From Pseudomonas alliivorans (GTDB taxonomy: Bacteria; Pseudomonadota; Gammaproteobacteria; Pseudomonadales; Pseudomonadaceae), in contig NZ_JAFFZW010000002.1 in the NCBI RefSeq assembly GCF_017826695.1, positions 929,035-993,034 on the forward strand: a DNA stretch of 64,000 nt. Reading direction: 5' to 3'. Under the pieces are notes generated by a model. The model was given only the letters and a program-made list of their open reading frames with translations, had not been told where the DNA came from and ran no database searches. Positions 1 to 7,640 of this stretch are shown here, one piece after another; within the stretch, counting starts at the first letter, position 1, and the number at the start of each line of letters is the position of its first letter. The translations under genes were made by a program, and so were the position numbers.

Positions 1-86
1 CGATGCAATTCCATGCGATCACCACAACCGGCCATCAGTAATGCCAACAGAACGACCACGACACACCTGACTGTCCTGGGATGCAT
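1..86 (-). CDS. hrcJ: HrcJ, type III secretion inner-ring lipoprotein (5' part only)
   Basis: Only the first 28 codons lie in the window; the gene continues past its left edge. HrcJ/SctJ forms the inner-membrane ring of the type III needle complex. The visible peptide has a short basic start, a hydrophobic stretch and a lipobox (LMAGC, residues 17-21, Cys21 lipidated), followed by GDRMELHR, which resembles the start of P. syringae HrcJ. The start is 9 nt beyond the hrpB stop, with an AAGG ribosome site overlapping that stop, so it is the fourth gene of the hrpA operon. Identity rests on the lipobox, order and short N-terminus; the rest cannot be judged. Confidence 0.85.
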   Translation of the reverse strand, partial: MHPRTVRCVVVVLLALLMAGCGDRMELH

Positions 87-95
87 AATCACGCC

Positions 96-455
96 TTATT
101 GCAGACTGGTCAGTTTTTCCACGGTCTGGGCGGCCTTGCTCACCAGCTTGGCGCTCAACAGACTTTCCAGATAGAACGAAGACAACGAACGGTTGGCCTC
201 GATCAGGGTTTGCGGATCGTTGGAACGGGCGGCGCGCTGCAGATTGCGGTCGACCTTTTCCGAATCTTTCTGGTAGGCAAGCGACGCCTCGGAGATCGGC
301 GAGATCATTCGTTGCGGGTCGCTTTGCGCAGGCGCTGCGTTCGAGCGCATGGCCGCGTTGAACCAGCTGATGTCCGCCTCGGCAGGAGCCGCATCTGACG
401 CTGCATCAAGCTCGGGAAGACCCGATTGATGATGGGATATGCGAGTGATCGCCAT
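96..455 (-). CDS. hrpB: HrpB, type III secretion (probable inner rod) protein
   Basis: A 119-residue, mostly helical, Cys-free protein in the exact place of hrpB between harpin and hrcJ. In P. syringae HrpB is a small secreted Hrp component thought to correspond to the inner rod family (SctI); that role is family knowledge. The C-terminal half has the heptad-like Leu/Ala pattern of rod proteins. The open frame extends to a TTG at 473, but ATG 455 has AGGAG 8 nt upstream and is the likely start. It follows the harpin stop by 34 nt and precedes hrcJ by 9 nt, so all are read from the same HrpL promoter. Confidence 0.85.
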   Translation of the reverse strand: MAITRISHHQSGLPELDAASDAAPAEADISWFNAAMRSNAAPAQSDPQRMISPISEASLAYQKDSEKVDRNLQRAARSNDPQTLIEANRSLSSFYLESLLSAKLVSKAAQTVEKLTSLQ

Positions 456-489
456 AGTTGATTCTCCTGCCAAGACGAAGGTTTACCCA

Positions 490-1434
490 TCAACCGCGAT
501 AGTTGGTGGTGCTTTGCTGAACCAGAACCGACAGGACATTGCCCGCCGCGATGCTGGCATCGGTTTTCAGGGTGTTGCCCGCGCCGCCGTTCTGGAAATT
601 CTGTTCCGCGTTCGGAAACAGGCCGCCCAGTGAGTCGCCTTGCGCGCTGCCCTTGATTTCGCCCTTGATCATGTCAATGGCTTTCTGGAACTGCTCGCTT
701 TCGCCTTTGGACATGACGTTGTCGCCTTCGGACAACTCGCCCATCCAGTCCTTGGACTTGCCATCAGGCTTGCCGAATTCTTCAGGGTGCATGTCCATGA
801 AACGCGACACTTCCTTGAGCACATCCTTGTCTTCGAACGAGAACGTCGTCTGACCGCTCTTGGCATTGGGGCTGGTGTTGGGTTGCAGAAGGTTGTCGAG
901 CTTTTCCTCGCCCAGGCTACCGAGCAGCGCCGCCAGAAGCTCCTGCAGACCGCCGCCCGACGCATTGCCGCTGTTGGCAGCCGGTGCGCCCCAGTTGGAC
1001 GCAGGATTCTGACCGGAACCCACGCCCTGCCCGGTACCCGCACCGCCGGAAGCGCTGCCGGTCGAGCCGCCACTGAGGAACTCGGTGATCAGTCCTTCAA
1101 GCCCTTTGGTGAACGCTTCCTTCTCTTCACTGTTCAGGTACTTGTCTTCGGAAAGCTCGTCGCGCCAACCGTTGACATTGCCTGTGGCGTCGTCGGGTTT
1201 GCCGTATTTACCCGGATTCTTGTCCATGTGATCGGCGACCATGCCAAGCAATGGATTGTCGGTATCACGGATGTTGGCACCGCTGCCTTTTTTTTCGAAC
1301 ATCGAATCGCCCAGCAGCGAAGCGATCTTGCCTGCCGCGCCGCCCGAATCGGACTGCATGGAGGTCATCTGCGTACTGGCGAAGGTACTTTGGAAGGAGG
1401 CACTTTGTGGAACGCTTGCAGTAGAAGAAATCAT
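490..1434 (-). CDS. hrpZ: Harpin of HrpZ/HrpN type with a duplicated central motif
   Basis: A 314-residue, glycine-rich, cysteine-free protein with no signal peptide, the hallmarks of harpins: heat-stable helper proteins exported by the Hrp system that associate with plant membranes and elicit the hypersensitive response. Two related segments, about residues 66-117 and 209-260, share the pattern F/HMDxxPxxxGKPD..W..ELSE..., then a helix. They flank a Gly/Ser/Asn linker (about 122-165) and a Leu-rich helix (LQELLAALLGSLGEE). Similar single segments occur in both HrpZ and HrpN. ATG 1434 is preceded by AAGGAG; the longer frame to 1503 has no such site. It is not a close copy of the canonical P. 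syringae HrpZ I remember, so the symbol follows position. Confidence 0.8.
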   Translation of the reverse strand: MISSTASVPQSASFQSTFASTQMTSMQSDSGGAAGKIASLLGDSMFEKKGSGANIRDTDNPLLGMVADHMDKNPGKYGKPDDATGNVNGWRDELSEDKYLNSEEKEAFTKGLEGLITEFLSGGSTGSASGGAGTGQGVGSGQNPASNWGAPAANSGNASGGGLQELLAALLGSLGEEKLDNLLQPNTSPNAKSGQTTFSFEDKDVLKEVSRFMDMHPEEFGKPDGKSKDWMGELSEGDNVMSKGESEQFQKAIDMIKGEIKGSAQGDSLGGLFPNAEQNFQNGGAGNTLKTDASIAAGNVLSVLVQQSTTNYRG

Positions 1435-1503
1435 GAATCCACTCCTTGAAAACCGCACAGGTTGAAGCCCTCCCGGTATCAACCGAGAGGGCACGCCAAC
1501 CAC

Positions 1504-1710
1504 TTAGTAGTTGATCGCCTTACCGGTTTGCTGTGCAGAGTTCTGCGCCTTGGTGGCGGAGTCCTGATAGGCGCTGGCGATACCGTTTACGGTATCGGTC
1601 ATCATTTTGTTGGATTGGGCTTCAGCGTTCATTGTTGTGGTTGCAGCCGCAGTTGCATCCATTTTGGTCATTGCAGCCATCGAAGCGCCGAGCGAAGCAG
1701 TACCAGCCAT
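1504..1710 (-). CDS. hrpA: HrpA, Hrp pilus subunit
   Basis: A 68-residue protein rich in Ala, Thr, Met and Ser with no Cys, first in the operon directly behind an hrp box. HrpA subunits polymerise into the long Hrp pilus through which effectors travel across the plant wall. HrpA sequences diverge strongly between lineages, so assignment relies on size, composition, the C-terminal helix (residues 40-66) and its place before the harpin gene. ATG 1710 has AGGAG 8 nt upstream. The hrpA-harpin gap (69 nt) and the very strong ribosome sites agree with high pilin output. A perfect inverted repeat lies in its untranslated leader. Confidence 0.85.
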   Translation of the reverse strand: MAGTASLGASMAAMTKMDATAAATTTMNAEAQSNKMMTDTVNGIASAYQDSATKAQNSAQQTGKAINY

Positions 1711-1737
1711 AGTTATTACTCCTGATCATCGAGAATG

Positions 1738-1762
1738 TTCGAACACATCATGTGTGTTCGAA
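1738..1762 (-). other. Perfect 10-bp inverted repeat in the hrpA leader
   Basis: TTCGAACACA (1738-1747) and its exact complement (1753-1762) are separated by 5 nt. It lies between the hrp box and the hrpA ribosome site, so the transcript would begin with a stable stem-loop ending about 27 nt before the start codon. hrpA mRNA is known to be unusually stable in P. syringae; that this hairpin contributes is my inference. A DNA operator is the alternative. Confidence 0.6.
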
Positions 1763-1765
1763 GCA

Positions 1766-1793
1766 TGAGTGGCCGATAGTCAAAAGCGGTTCC
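1766..1793 (-). promoter_or_regulatory. hrp box: HrpL (ECF sigma) promoter of hrpA-hrpZ-hrpB-hrcJ
   Basis: On the minus strand the site reads GGAACC, 15 nt, CCACTCA. This matches the HrpL consensus GGAACC-N15/16-CCACNNA at every fixed base. It ends 55 nt before the hrpA start codon and its upstream end is only about 33 nt from the hrpS stop codon, so hrpA has its own HrpL-dependent start separate from hrpS. Confidence 0.95.
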
Positions 1794-1825
1794 ATTGAAT
1801 GACAACAATCATTTCATGGTGATGA

Positions 1826-2764
1826 TCACAGCTCGGGCGAGTTGATGCTCAGGCTCTTCATGCGGTGATACAGCGTGCGCCGGGGAATACCCAGTTCATT
1901 GATAACCGAGTCGATGCTCTTGGGATGGCGCGACAGACAATCCTGAATAAGTGCTTTCTCGAACTGTCGAAGGTAACTCTTCAAATGAATACTGTTTTCA
2001 GTCTGAGAATCGTTCTCGCTACTGAGCGGCGGCATACCCAGAACGAAACGCTCTGCCGCACATTTGAGTTCGCGAATATTACCGGGCCAGCGGTGGCTGA
2101 GCAGCCGGTTGAGGACATGCGGATCACGCACCGGGATGGGCTGACCATGCTTTTCGGCGGTCTCGACGACAAATCGCTCGAACAGCGAAGGCAGATGATC
2201 CAGTCGGGAGCGCAAGGTCGGCAACTGAATCTTGATGACATTGAGCCGGAAAAACAGGTCGCGGCGGAACTTGCCTTCCTCGACGAGTTTTTCCAGCGGA
2301 GTCTGGGTTGCCACGATCACCCGAAGGTTCAACGCCACGAACCGTGTGGAACCCAGCCGCTCTATTCCGCGCATCTCCAGCACACGTAACAGCTTGGCCT
2401 GCAGCAGCAGCGGCATGCTGTCGATCTCGTCCAGATACAGAGTGCCGTTGTGAGAGGCTTCGATATACCCCGCTCTGGACTTGGAGGCACCGGTGTAGGC
2501 GCCGGCCATCACACCGAACAGCTCGCTCTCGGCCAGTTGCTCGGGCACCGCAGCACAGTTGATCGCAATCAGCGGCCCTTCCCGGCCGGACAATTGGTGA
2601 ATCCGGCGGGCAAGCGTGTCTTTCCCCGTGCCGGTTTCGCCTTCCAGAACCATATCGACATTGAGCGGTGCTGCCTTGCGGATAAAGGACTGCAGAGTGC
2701 CAAAGATATCGAGAACCTCATGCTCCATCGGCAATGAGTCGTTGTTCATAGCACACTCATCCAT
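1826..2764 (-). CDS. hrpS: HrpS, sigma-54 enhancer-binding activator of hrpL
   Basis: A 312-residue AAA+ activator without an N-terminal receiver domain, the compact architecture of HrpR/HrpS, which activate the sigma-54 promoter of hrpL. Visible motifs are Walker A GETGTGKD (42-49), the sigma-54-contacting loop as GAYTGA (88-93, Tyr in place of the usual Phe), Walker B GTLYLDEID (107-115), the RRDLFFRL sensor region, and a C-terminal Fis-type helix-turn-helix (about 283-307). ATG 2764 has a GAGGGG site. Canonical P. syringae clusters have hrpR directly upstream of hrpS; here the next 1 kb has no second activator, so HrpS probably acts alone, as in Erwinia/Pantoea. HrpS versus HrpR naming is by this inference. 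Confidence 0.88.
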   Translation of the reverse strand: MDECAMNNDSLPMEHEVLDIFGTLQSFIRKAAPLNVDMVLEGETGTGKDTLARRIHQLSGREGPLIAINCAAVPEQLAESELFGVMAGAYTGASKSRAGYIEASHNGTLYLDEIDSMPLLLQAKLLRVLEMRGIERLGSTRFVALNLRVIVATQTPLEKLVEEGKFRRDLFFRLNVIKIQLPTLRSRLDHLPSLFERFVVETAEKHGQPIPVRDPHVLNRLLSHRWPGNIRELKCAAERFVLGMPPLSSENDSQTENSIHLKSYLRQFEKALIQDCLSRHPKSIDSVINELGIPRRTLYHRMKSLSINSPEL

Positions 2765-2931
2765 CCATTCCCCTCACGATGATAATCACTTCCGTCGAAT
2801 ATCAGGAATACTTCGGGTACGGACTTCAAGAGTCTCCAGGCGTCCGGTGCCGCGAATCGCATACTTTAAATTAATGTAAGACAATTATCTTGTGGTGTTT
2901 TTCTATCGTGCCTATTGAGGCCACCATGACG

Positions 2932-2951
2932 ACATTCGGTTTACCGAATGT
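2932..2951. repeat. 20-bp palindrome in the hrpS upstream region
   Basis: ACATTCGGTTTACCGAATGT is a 9-bp perfect inverted repeat around TT. It lies 168 bp upstream of the hrpS start. A relative with the same core (ACATTCGG-TTTT-CCGAACG) occurs at 3133-3151. The pair could be operators for a dimeric regulator of hrpS, or relics of a repeat family. Confidence 0.5.
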
Positions 2952-3132
2952 GGCGCGGCACTGAAACAGGGCATGCCCGTAAAATCCGCACAATCATGCG
3001 CAACTTCCAGCAAATGTTTTAATAAGGTTGTCATCAACGAAGTGTCGGGCTGTCCGTACACGTCTTGTTTGACGCAGCCCCGCCAGTAGTTGTAGTAACA
3101 CGCACCGAAATTGCGCCGTGATACGGTGCAAA

Positions 3133-3151
3133 ACATTCGGTTTTCCGAACG
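3133..3151. repeat. Second copy of the ATTCGG/CCGAA palindrome
   Basis: ACATTCGG, TTTT, CCGAACG: the same left arm and centre as the palindrome at 2932-2951 with one changed base in the right arm, 200 bp further from hrpS. Sharing eleven consecutive bases (ACATTCGGTTT) with that element makes chance less likely. Confidence 0.4.
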
Positions 3152-3443
3152 CCTTTGTCGCGGCTTAGTTGGCTGAATTCTGTACAACGATAGATTTTTC
3201 GAGCGCTGCGCACGGCAAAAAAATATAGCATCCGATTGTGACGGCTCCGCTTTCGCACCCTGCGCAGGGAGATCGAGCCCGTCAGCTACGCCCGGAGCGA
3301 CCTGATGAATGATTGTGGAACCGGCCTGACGCAACGGTCACTCAGGTGCGCCAACGGCAGATTTTTGTCATGCAGGAACGCGTCATTCACACGCCCCGGA
3401 CAACGAAAAAATTTCCTTTTTGTGCGCCATGGCACTCGGCAAC

Positions 3444-3469
3444 GCAGTGATTTGCGGGCAAATCACTGC
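3444..3469. repeat. 26-bp near-perfect palindrome upstream of solA
   Basis: GCAGTGATTTGC, GG, GCAAATCACTGC: 12-bp arms with exact complementarity. No T-run follows on either strand, so it is a poor intrinsic terminator; an operator or a relic of an extragenic palindrome is more likely. It is 300 bp upstream of the solA start. Confidence 0.55.
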
Positions 3470-3768
3470 TCAGCGTGGGAGCGAAACATGAGCTGTTCAT
3501 AAATTAACCACACAGCTGCACCCCACGTCATTCAAGGGTTTCAAAAAGTTACCCACAGACATACCCACGATTTCCGTGGACAACTTCTGACGAATTTCGA
3601 ACCTTAAAACCGGCGATGAGTGCAAGCCAAAAATCTTACATCTACTTGATTCAAATCCAGCCCCGAATATGCGTGGTCATGCCCCGGCCTATCGATAGAT
3701 GAAAATGACTGTTGATTCCTGACGCGCTTGCCTCTGAAATGGATCCTTTACCCGAGGCAGTCTGCAAG

Positions 3769-4944
3769 ATGGAGCAACAATGTGAGGTGGCCGTTCTCGG
3801 CCTGGGCGCGATGGGTGCCGCAACGCTGTATCAGTTGGCCAGACAAGGTGCAGATGTGCTGGGGATCGACCGGTACGCACCGCCACACACGCAGGGTTCC
3901 AGCCATGGCGATACGCGCATCACCCGGCTATCGGTAGGTGAAGGACCGCAATACCTGCCGCTGGTGCGCCATTCGCAGCGCATCTGGCGCGAGCTTGAAG
4001 CGTTGACCGGTGAATCCCTGTTCGAGCAGTGCGGCGTGTTGGTGATGACATCCAGCCCGGCCTATGACCCACACGACCCGGAAGATTTCACCCACAAGAC
4101 CATCGCCCTTGCCCGTGAGTATGCTGTAAAGCATGAGGTGCTTTCAGCCGGGGCCATTCGCGAACGATTCCCCCAGTTCAGTCCGATCCTGGAGACCGCC
4201 ATTGGCTATTTCGAACCTGACGGAGGCTTCGTAAGGCCCGAGCGCTGCATCGCCGTTCAGTTGCAACTGGCCGAAAAACTGGGCGCGCGTATCCGTATGA
4301 ACGAAACCGTCACCCGCTTGCAGCCTCAGGGTGACCAGGTGCGCATCACGACTGATCAGGGGTCGATCCTCGCGAACAAGGTAGTGGTCAGTGCCGGGAT
4401 GTGGTCGTCACAACTGCTCGGCGAACCGTTTACCGATCTGTTGCGAGTCTGTCGGCAGCAACTGTTCTGGTTCGCACTGGAAGACACTGCCGCATTCGCC
4501 CCGGTATCGCCCAGCTTCATCCTGACCCACGGCCCTGGCGAGATGGACATCAATTACGGCTTTCCGCCATTGCCCGGCGAAGGCAGCATGAAGATTGCCA
4601 CCGAGCAATACCTGCAGGCATCTGCGGCGTGCGAGCTGGACCGCAGCGTCAGTGCCGAGGATGAGCGGACGATGTTCAAGACGCAGGTGAGCGGCAAGAT
4701 CGCAGGACTCAAGGCAGAGGTAGTGAAGTCATCGGTATGCGCCTACACCGTGACGCCGGACTACCATTTCATCATCGACGACCACCCGCACCTGAAAAAT
4801 GTGACGGTGGTCTCGGCCTGTTCCGGGCACGGTTTCAAGCATTCGGCCGGACTGGGGCTGGCGCTGGCCCAGCGTTGTCTGCATGGCACCAGCGATGTGG
4901 ACCTGTCAGCGTTCTCGTTGAAGCGCTTCGGCAAAAAAGCCTGA
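3769..4944 (+). CDS. solA: FAD-dependent N-methyl amino acid oxidase (N-methyl-L-tryptophan oxidase/sarcosine oxidase family)
   Basis: A 391-residue DAO/MSOX-family flavoenzyme that oxidatively removes a methyl group from N-methylated amino acids, giving formaldehyde and hydrogen peroxide. The N-terminus has the FAD-binding GLGAMG motif with a following beta strand ending in D (VLGIDRY), then HGDTRITR, the family signature near the covalent flavin site, and the C-terminal CSGHGFKHS motif of the same family. The frame opens at a TTG (3712), but ATG 3769 follows a GAGG site and gives the usual length (about 370-390). It converges on aprF and stands alone. Substrate within the family is not certain. 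Confidence 0.8.
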   Translation: MEQQCEVAVLGLGAMGAATLYQLARQGADVLGIDRYAPPHTQGSSHGDTRITRLSVGEGPQYLPLVRHSQRIWRELEALTGESLFEQCGVLVMTSSPAYDPHDPEDFTHKTIALAREYAVKHEVLSAGAIRERFPQFSPILETAIGYFEPDGGFVRPERCIAVQLQLAEKLGARIRMNETVTRLQPQGDQVRITTDQGSILANKVVVSAGMWSSQLLGEPFTDLLRVCRQQLFWFALEDTAAFAPVSPSFILTHGPGEMDINYGFPPLPGEGSMKIATEQYLQASAACELDRSVSAEDERTMFKTQVSGKIAGLKAEVVKSSVCAYTVTPDYHFIIDDHPHLKNVTVVSACSGHGFKHSAGLGLALAQRCLHGTSDVDLSAFSLKRFGKKA

Positions 4945-4951
4945 GGCGTGC

Positions 4952-6301
4952 TCAACGAGGCTGTACGAACGCCTCGTCGATACGCGCCAGATCCGTATCG
5001 CGCAAGGTGCCTGCGTGATAATGCAACTTGATCCAGGCCATCAGGTAGTCATATCGGGCACGCGCCAGGTCGCGGCGCGTGCTGTAGAGCTGCTGTTCGG
5101 CGTTGAGCGCATCGAGGTTGATGCGTTCGCCGCCCAGTATGCTCTGCCGCGTCGACTCGACCAGCGCCTGCGCCGACACCAGCGCCTTTTGATAGGCGCG
5201 CAGTTTGTTCACACCGGAAGTGGACGCATTGAACTGCCGACGCAGTTCGATCAGGGTTTCCCGCGTCTTGCCTTCCAACTCGTACTCCGCCTGCTCCCTC
5301 ACGCTGTTGGCCTGACGCACCGAGGCGCTGGTGCCGCCGCCTGCGTACAGCGGCAGACTGACCTCAATGCCCACCGTATTGGTGTCGTAACGCTGGTTGT
5401 AGGTATTACCGCTGTCGGACTCGTTCTGGCGAATGCTCGCATACGCATTGACCCTCGGCAGATGCCCCGCGCGGTTACGCTCCACTTCGTAACGAGCCAC
5501 TTCCAGGGCCTGGCGTTGCGAGGCGAGAATCGGGCTGTTGGCCATTGCCAGCGCATGCCACTCACTGAAACTTGACGGTTCCAGAACCATGGCCTGAAAG
5601 CTATCCCTGAGCGGGTCCAGTTGCTCGATGGAGATCGCCTGCTCACCCAACAGCGCTCCCAGTTCACGCAAGGCGGCATCCTGTTCATCGCGAGCTTCGA
5701 TCTGCTCGGCAATCGCCAGTTCGTTGCGCGATTCGGCTTCAAGAATGTCGGTACGAGTGCCCTCGCCTTGTTGAAACATCTGCCGGTTCTGTTCGAACTG
5801 ACGCTCGAACGCCTGTTGCTTGGCCTGGGCGATGTTGATCTGGTCCTGAGCGAACAGCGCCTGGGTGTAGGCCGTCAGAACCCGAACCAGCAACTCCTGA
5901 CTTTTGCCGCGAAAGGTCTCGTCGGCAAACAACGCCTGAGCCACACCTTTGCGGTAGCTGGCGTAGGCCTCGTAATCGAGCAGGGGCTGCTGGATCGTGA
6001 GGCTGGAACCGAAACTGTTGTAATGGCGATGATCAGTGGTGTCTTCACGGCCGCCCTTCAAGGTCGCTTTGGAGTCGTTACGCCCCTTGTTGTAGGTGTA
6101 AGACACTCTGGGCAACAGGCCTGCACGGCCTATGGCGCGGTTTTCCAGCCCGGCGTCACGTTCCTTCAACGCGCCAAGGAACACCGGATCATTGCGCAGC
6201 GCCTGCTCGTAGATCTGAAACGGCCCCAGGGCATGGCTTGCGGGAGAGACGCAGAGCAACAGGGCTGCCAGCGCGGCAGCCTTACGGGTCAAGTGGATCA
6301 T
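4952..6301 (-). CDS. aprF: AprF, TolC-family outer membrane channel of the protease exporter
   Basis: A 449-residue TolC-family protein: signal peptide of about 24 residues ending SHA, then two repeats of the long helical hairpin and beta-barrel strands (about 40-235 and 245-430). The second repeat contains the typical Y-x-x-RYDTNTVGIEVSLPLYAGG segment. It is the outer membrane duct for AprDE. It is the last gene of the operon; its start is 1 nt after the aprE stop. Homology to CyaE/PrtF-type channels is family knowledge; the substrate (AprA) comes from gene context. Confidence 0.9.
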   Translation of the reverse strand: MIHLTRKAAALAALLLCVSPASHALGPFQIYEQALRNDPVFLGALKERDAGLENRAIGRAGLLPRVSYTYNKGRNDSKATLKGGREDTTDHRHYNSFGSSLTIQQPLLDYEAYASYRKGVAQALFADETFRGKSQELLVRVLTAYTQALFAQDQINIAQAKQQAFERQFEQNRQMFQQGEGTRTDILEAESRNELAIAEQIEARDEQDAALRELGALLGEQAISIEQLDPLRDSFQAMVLEPSSFSEWHALAMANSPILASQRQALEVARYEVERNRAGHLPRVNAYASIRQNESDSGNTYNQRYDTNTVGIEVSLPLYAGGGTSASVRQANSVREQAEYELEGKTRETLIELRRQFNASTSGVNKLRAYQKALVSAQALVESTRQSILGGERINLDALNAEQQLYSTRRDLARARYDYLMAWIKLHYHAGTLRDTDLARIDEAFVQPR

Positions 6302-6302
6302 C

Positions 6303-7640
6303 CTATTCCTCGGTCAACGCGGAGCCGGCACGATCCAGCAAAGGTTTGAACAGATAATTGAGCAGTGACCGCTCACCGGTGCGCACGAACATCTCTGCGG
6401 GCATGCCGGGCTTGATCACCAGGCCGTTGAGCTTCTCCATCACCGCATCACTCACCGAGGTGCGCAGCACGTAGTAAGGCTGACCGGTTTTCTCGTCTTC
6501 CAGCTGGTCGGCAGAGATCAGGCTCACTTCGCCGGTCACACGGGGCGTGCTGTTCTGGTTGAAGGCGGTGAACAGAATGTCCACGGGCAGGTGACTGCCG
6601 ACCTTATCGATCAGGTTGACCGGCAGACGGCCTTCGACTTCAAGCCGGGTACCTTGCGGGACAACTTCCAGCAGAGTCTGACCGGCGCGCACCACGGCAC
6701 CTTCCGTGTGTACGCCAAGGTTCACGGCAATGCCGTCCGCAGGCGCGAGAATCTCGCTGTGCTGCAGACTGAAACCCGCAGACGCCAGCTGCTGCTCAAG
6801 GGTCAGGGTTTTGACCTGCGCATCGGCCCACTGCGTGCGCACCTCTTTCTGGTACTCCTCACGCTGTTGCTGCAGGCGCAGCCGGGACTCGACGATGCCC
6901 TGCTCGATCCGCCCGGTTTCGCCCGCGTTCTGAGCCATTTCCTGCTGGACCTGGGACAACTGACGCTCGTATTCCAGCAGGCGATTGCGCGGAATGAAGC
7001 CATTCTGCGCCAGCGGTTGCAGGTTGCTCAGCTGTTGGCGTAACGAATCGGCCTGGGCCAGCAGATCGGCGCGCGCCCGACGCATGCCGGCCAGTTGCGC
7101 GCCAGCACCTTCGATGCTTGCTTGCAGCCCGGCCTGCTCACGCGCAAGGGCCTGCCGGCGGCTGCTGAACAACTGGCGTTGCCCTTCGAGCACCATTGCC
7201 AGCCGCGGATCGGGATCCTGCCCCTGCCCGGCGGCAATCAACTCGGCGGGAAAATTCACGTCGCTCAGGTTGTCGCGCTCACTCTGCCAGCGCGCCAGAC
7301 TTGCCCAGGCCATACGATACTGAGCGCGCAGCGACTGAACATCAGCTTCAACCTGGGTCTGATCCAGACGAAACAGCGGTTCGCCTTCTTTTACAGCCTG
7401 CCCTTCAGTGACCAGAATCCTGCTCACCACGCCGCTGTCAAGCGACTGCACTGCCTTGCGCTTGCCCGAGACCACCACTGTGCCCTGCACTGCGATGCCC
7501 TGATCCAACGGCGCAAGGCTTGCCCATAAAAAGAAACTGCCAGCACCGACCAGCGTCAGCAGCCAACCGGCACGGGTAAAAAATTGCACGCCGCGCTCCT
7601 TGCCCGGAACGGCGTAATCATTAACGAGTGGGCTGCTCAT
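6303..7640 (-). CDS. aprE: AprE, HlyD-family periplasmic adaptor of the protease exporter
   Basis: A 445-residue membrane fusion protein bridging AprD and AprF. It has one N-terminal membrane helix (about 23-45), the first lipoyl half-motif ([18 protein letters not shown]), a long coiled coil (about 90-290), and a second lipoyl half with beta-barrel domain toward the C-terminus ([18 protein letters not shown] and following). Its ATG overlaps the aprD stop (ATGA), indicating translational coupling. Confidence 0.92.
   Translation of the reverse strand: MSSPLVNDYAVPGKERGVQFFTRAGWLLTLVGAGSFFLWASLAPLDQGIAVQGTVVVSGKRKAVQSLDSGVVSRILVTEGQAVKEGEPLFRLDQTQVEADVQSLRAQYRMAWASLARWQSERDNLSDVNFPAELIAAGQGQDPDPRLAMVLEGQRQLFSSRRQALAREQAGLQASIEGAGAQLAGMRRARADLLAQADSLRQQLSNLQPLAQNGFIPRNRLLEYERQLSQVQQEMAQNAGETGRIEQGIVESRLRLQQQREEYQKEVRTQWADAQVKTLTLEQQLASAGFSLQHSEILAPADGIAVNLGVHTEGAVVRAGQTLLEVVPQGTRLEVEGRLPVNLIDKVGSHLPVDILFTAFNQNSTPRVTGEVSLISADQLEDEKTGQPYYVLRTSVSDAVMEKLNGLVIKPGMPAEMFVRTGERSLLNYLFKPLLDRAGSALTEE

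Larger units (their letters stand above)
2765..3768. other. 1-kb region with no credible gene between hrpS and solA
   Basis: Open frames here (for example 2912-3334 minus and 3305-3502 plus) lack ribosome sites, domains and Pseudomonas-like third-position GC, and I reject them. The stretch is more A/T-rich than its surroundings and holds three palindromes. It must include the hrpS promoter (minus) and the solA promoter (plus). It probably marks the junction between the Hrp island and the next block, but no integrase remnant, direct repeat pair or tRNA end was recognised. Confidence 0.6.

Noticed and set aside
2912..3334. 140-codon frame on minus upstream of hrpS, considered as an hrpR remnant
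   Set aside because: No Walker, GAFTGA or HTH motif in any frame of the region, and no ribosome site.
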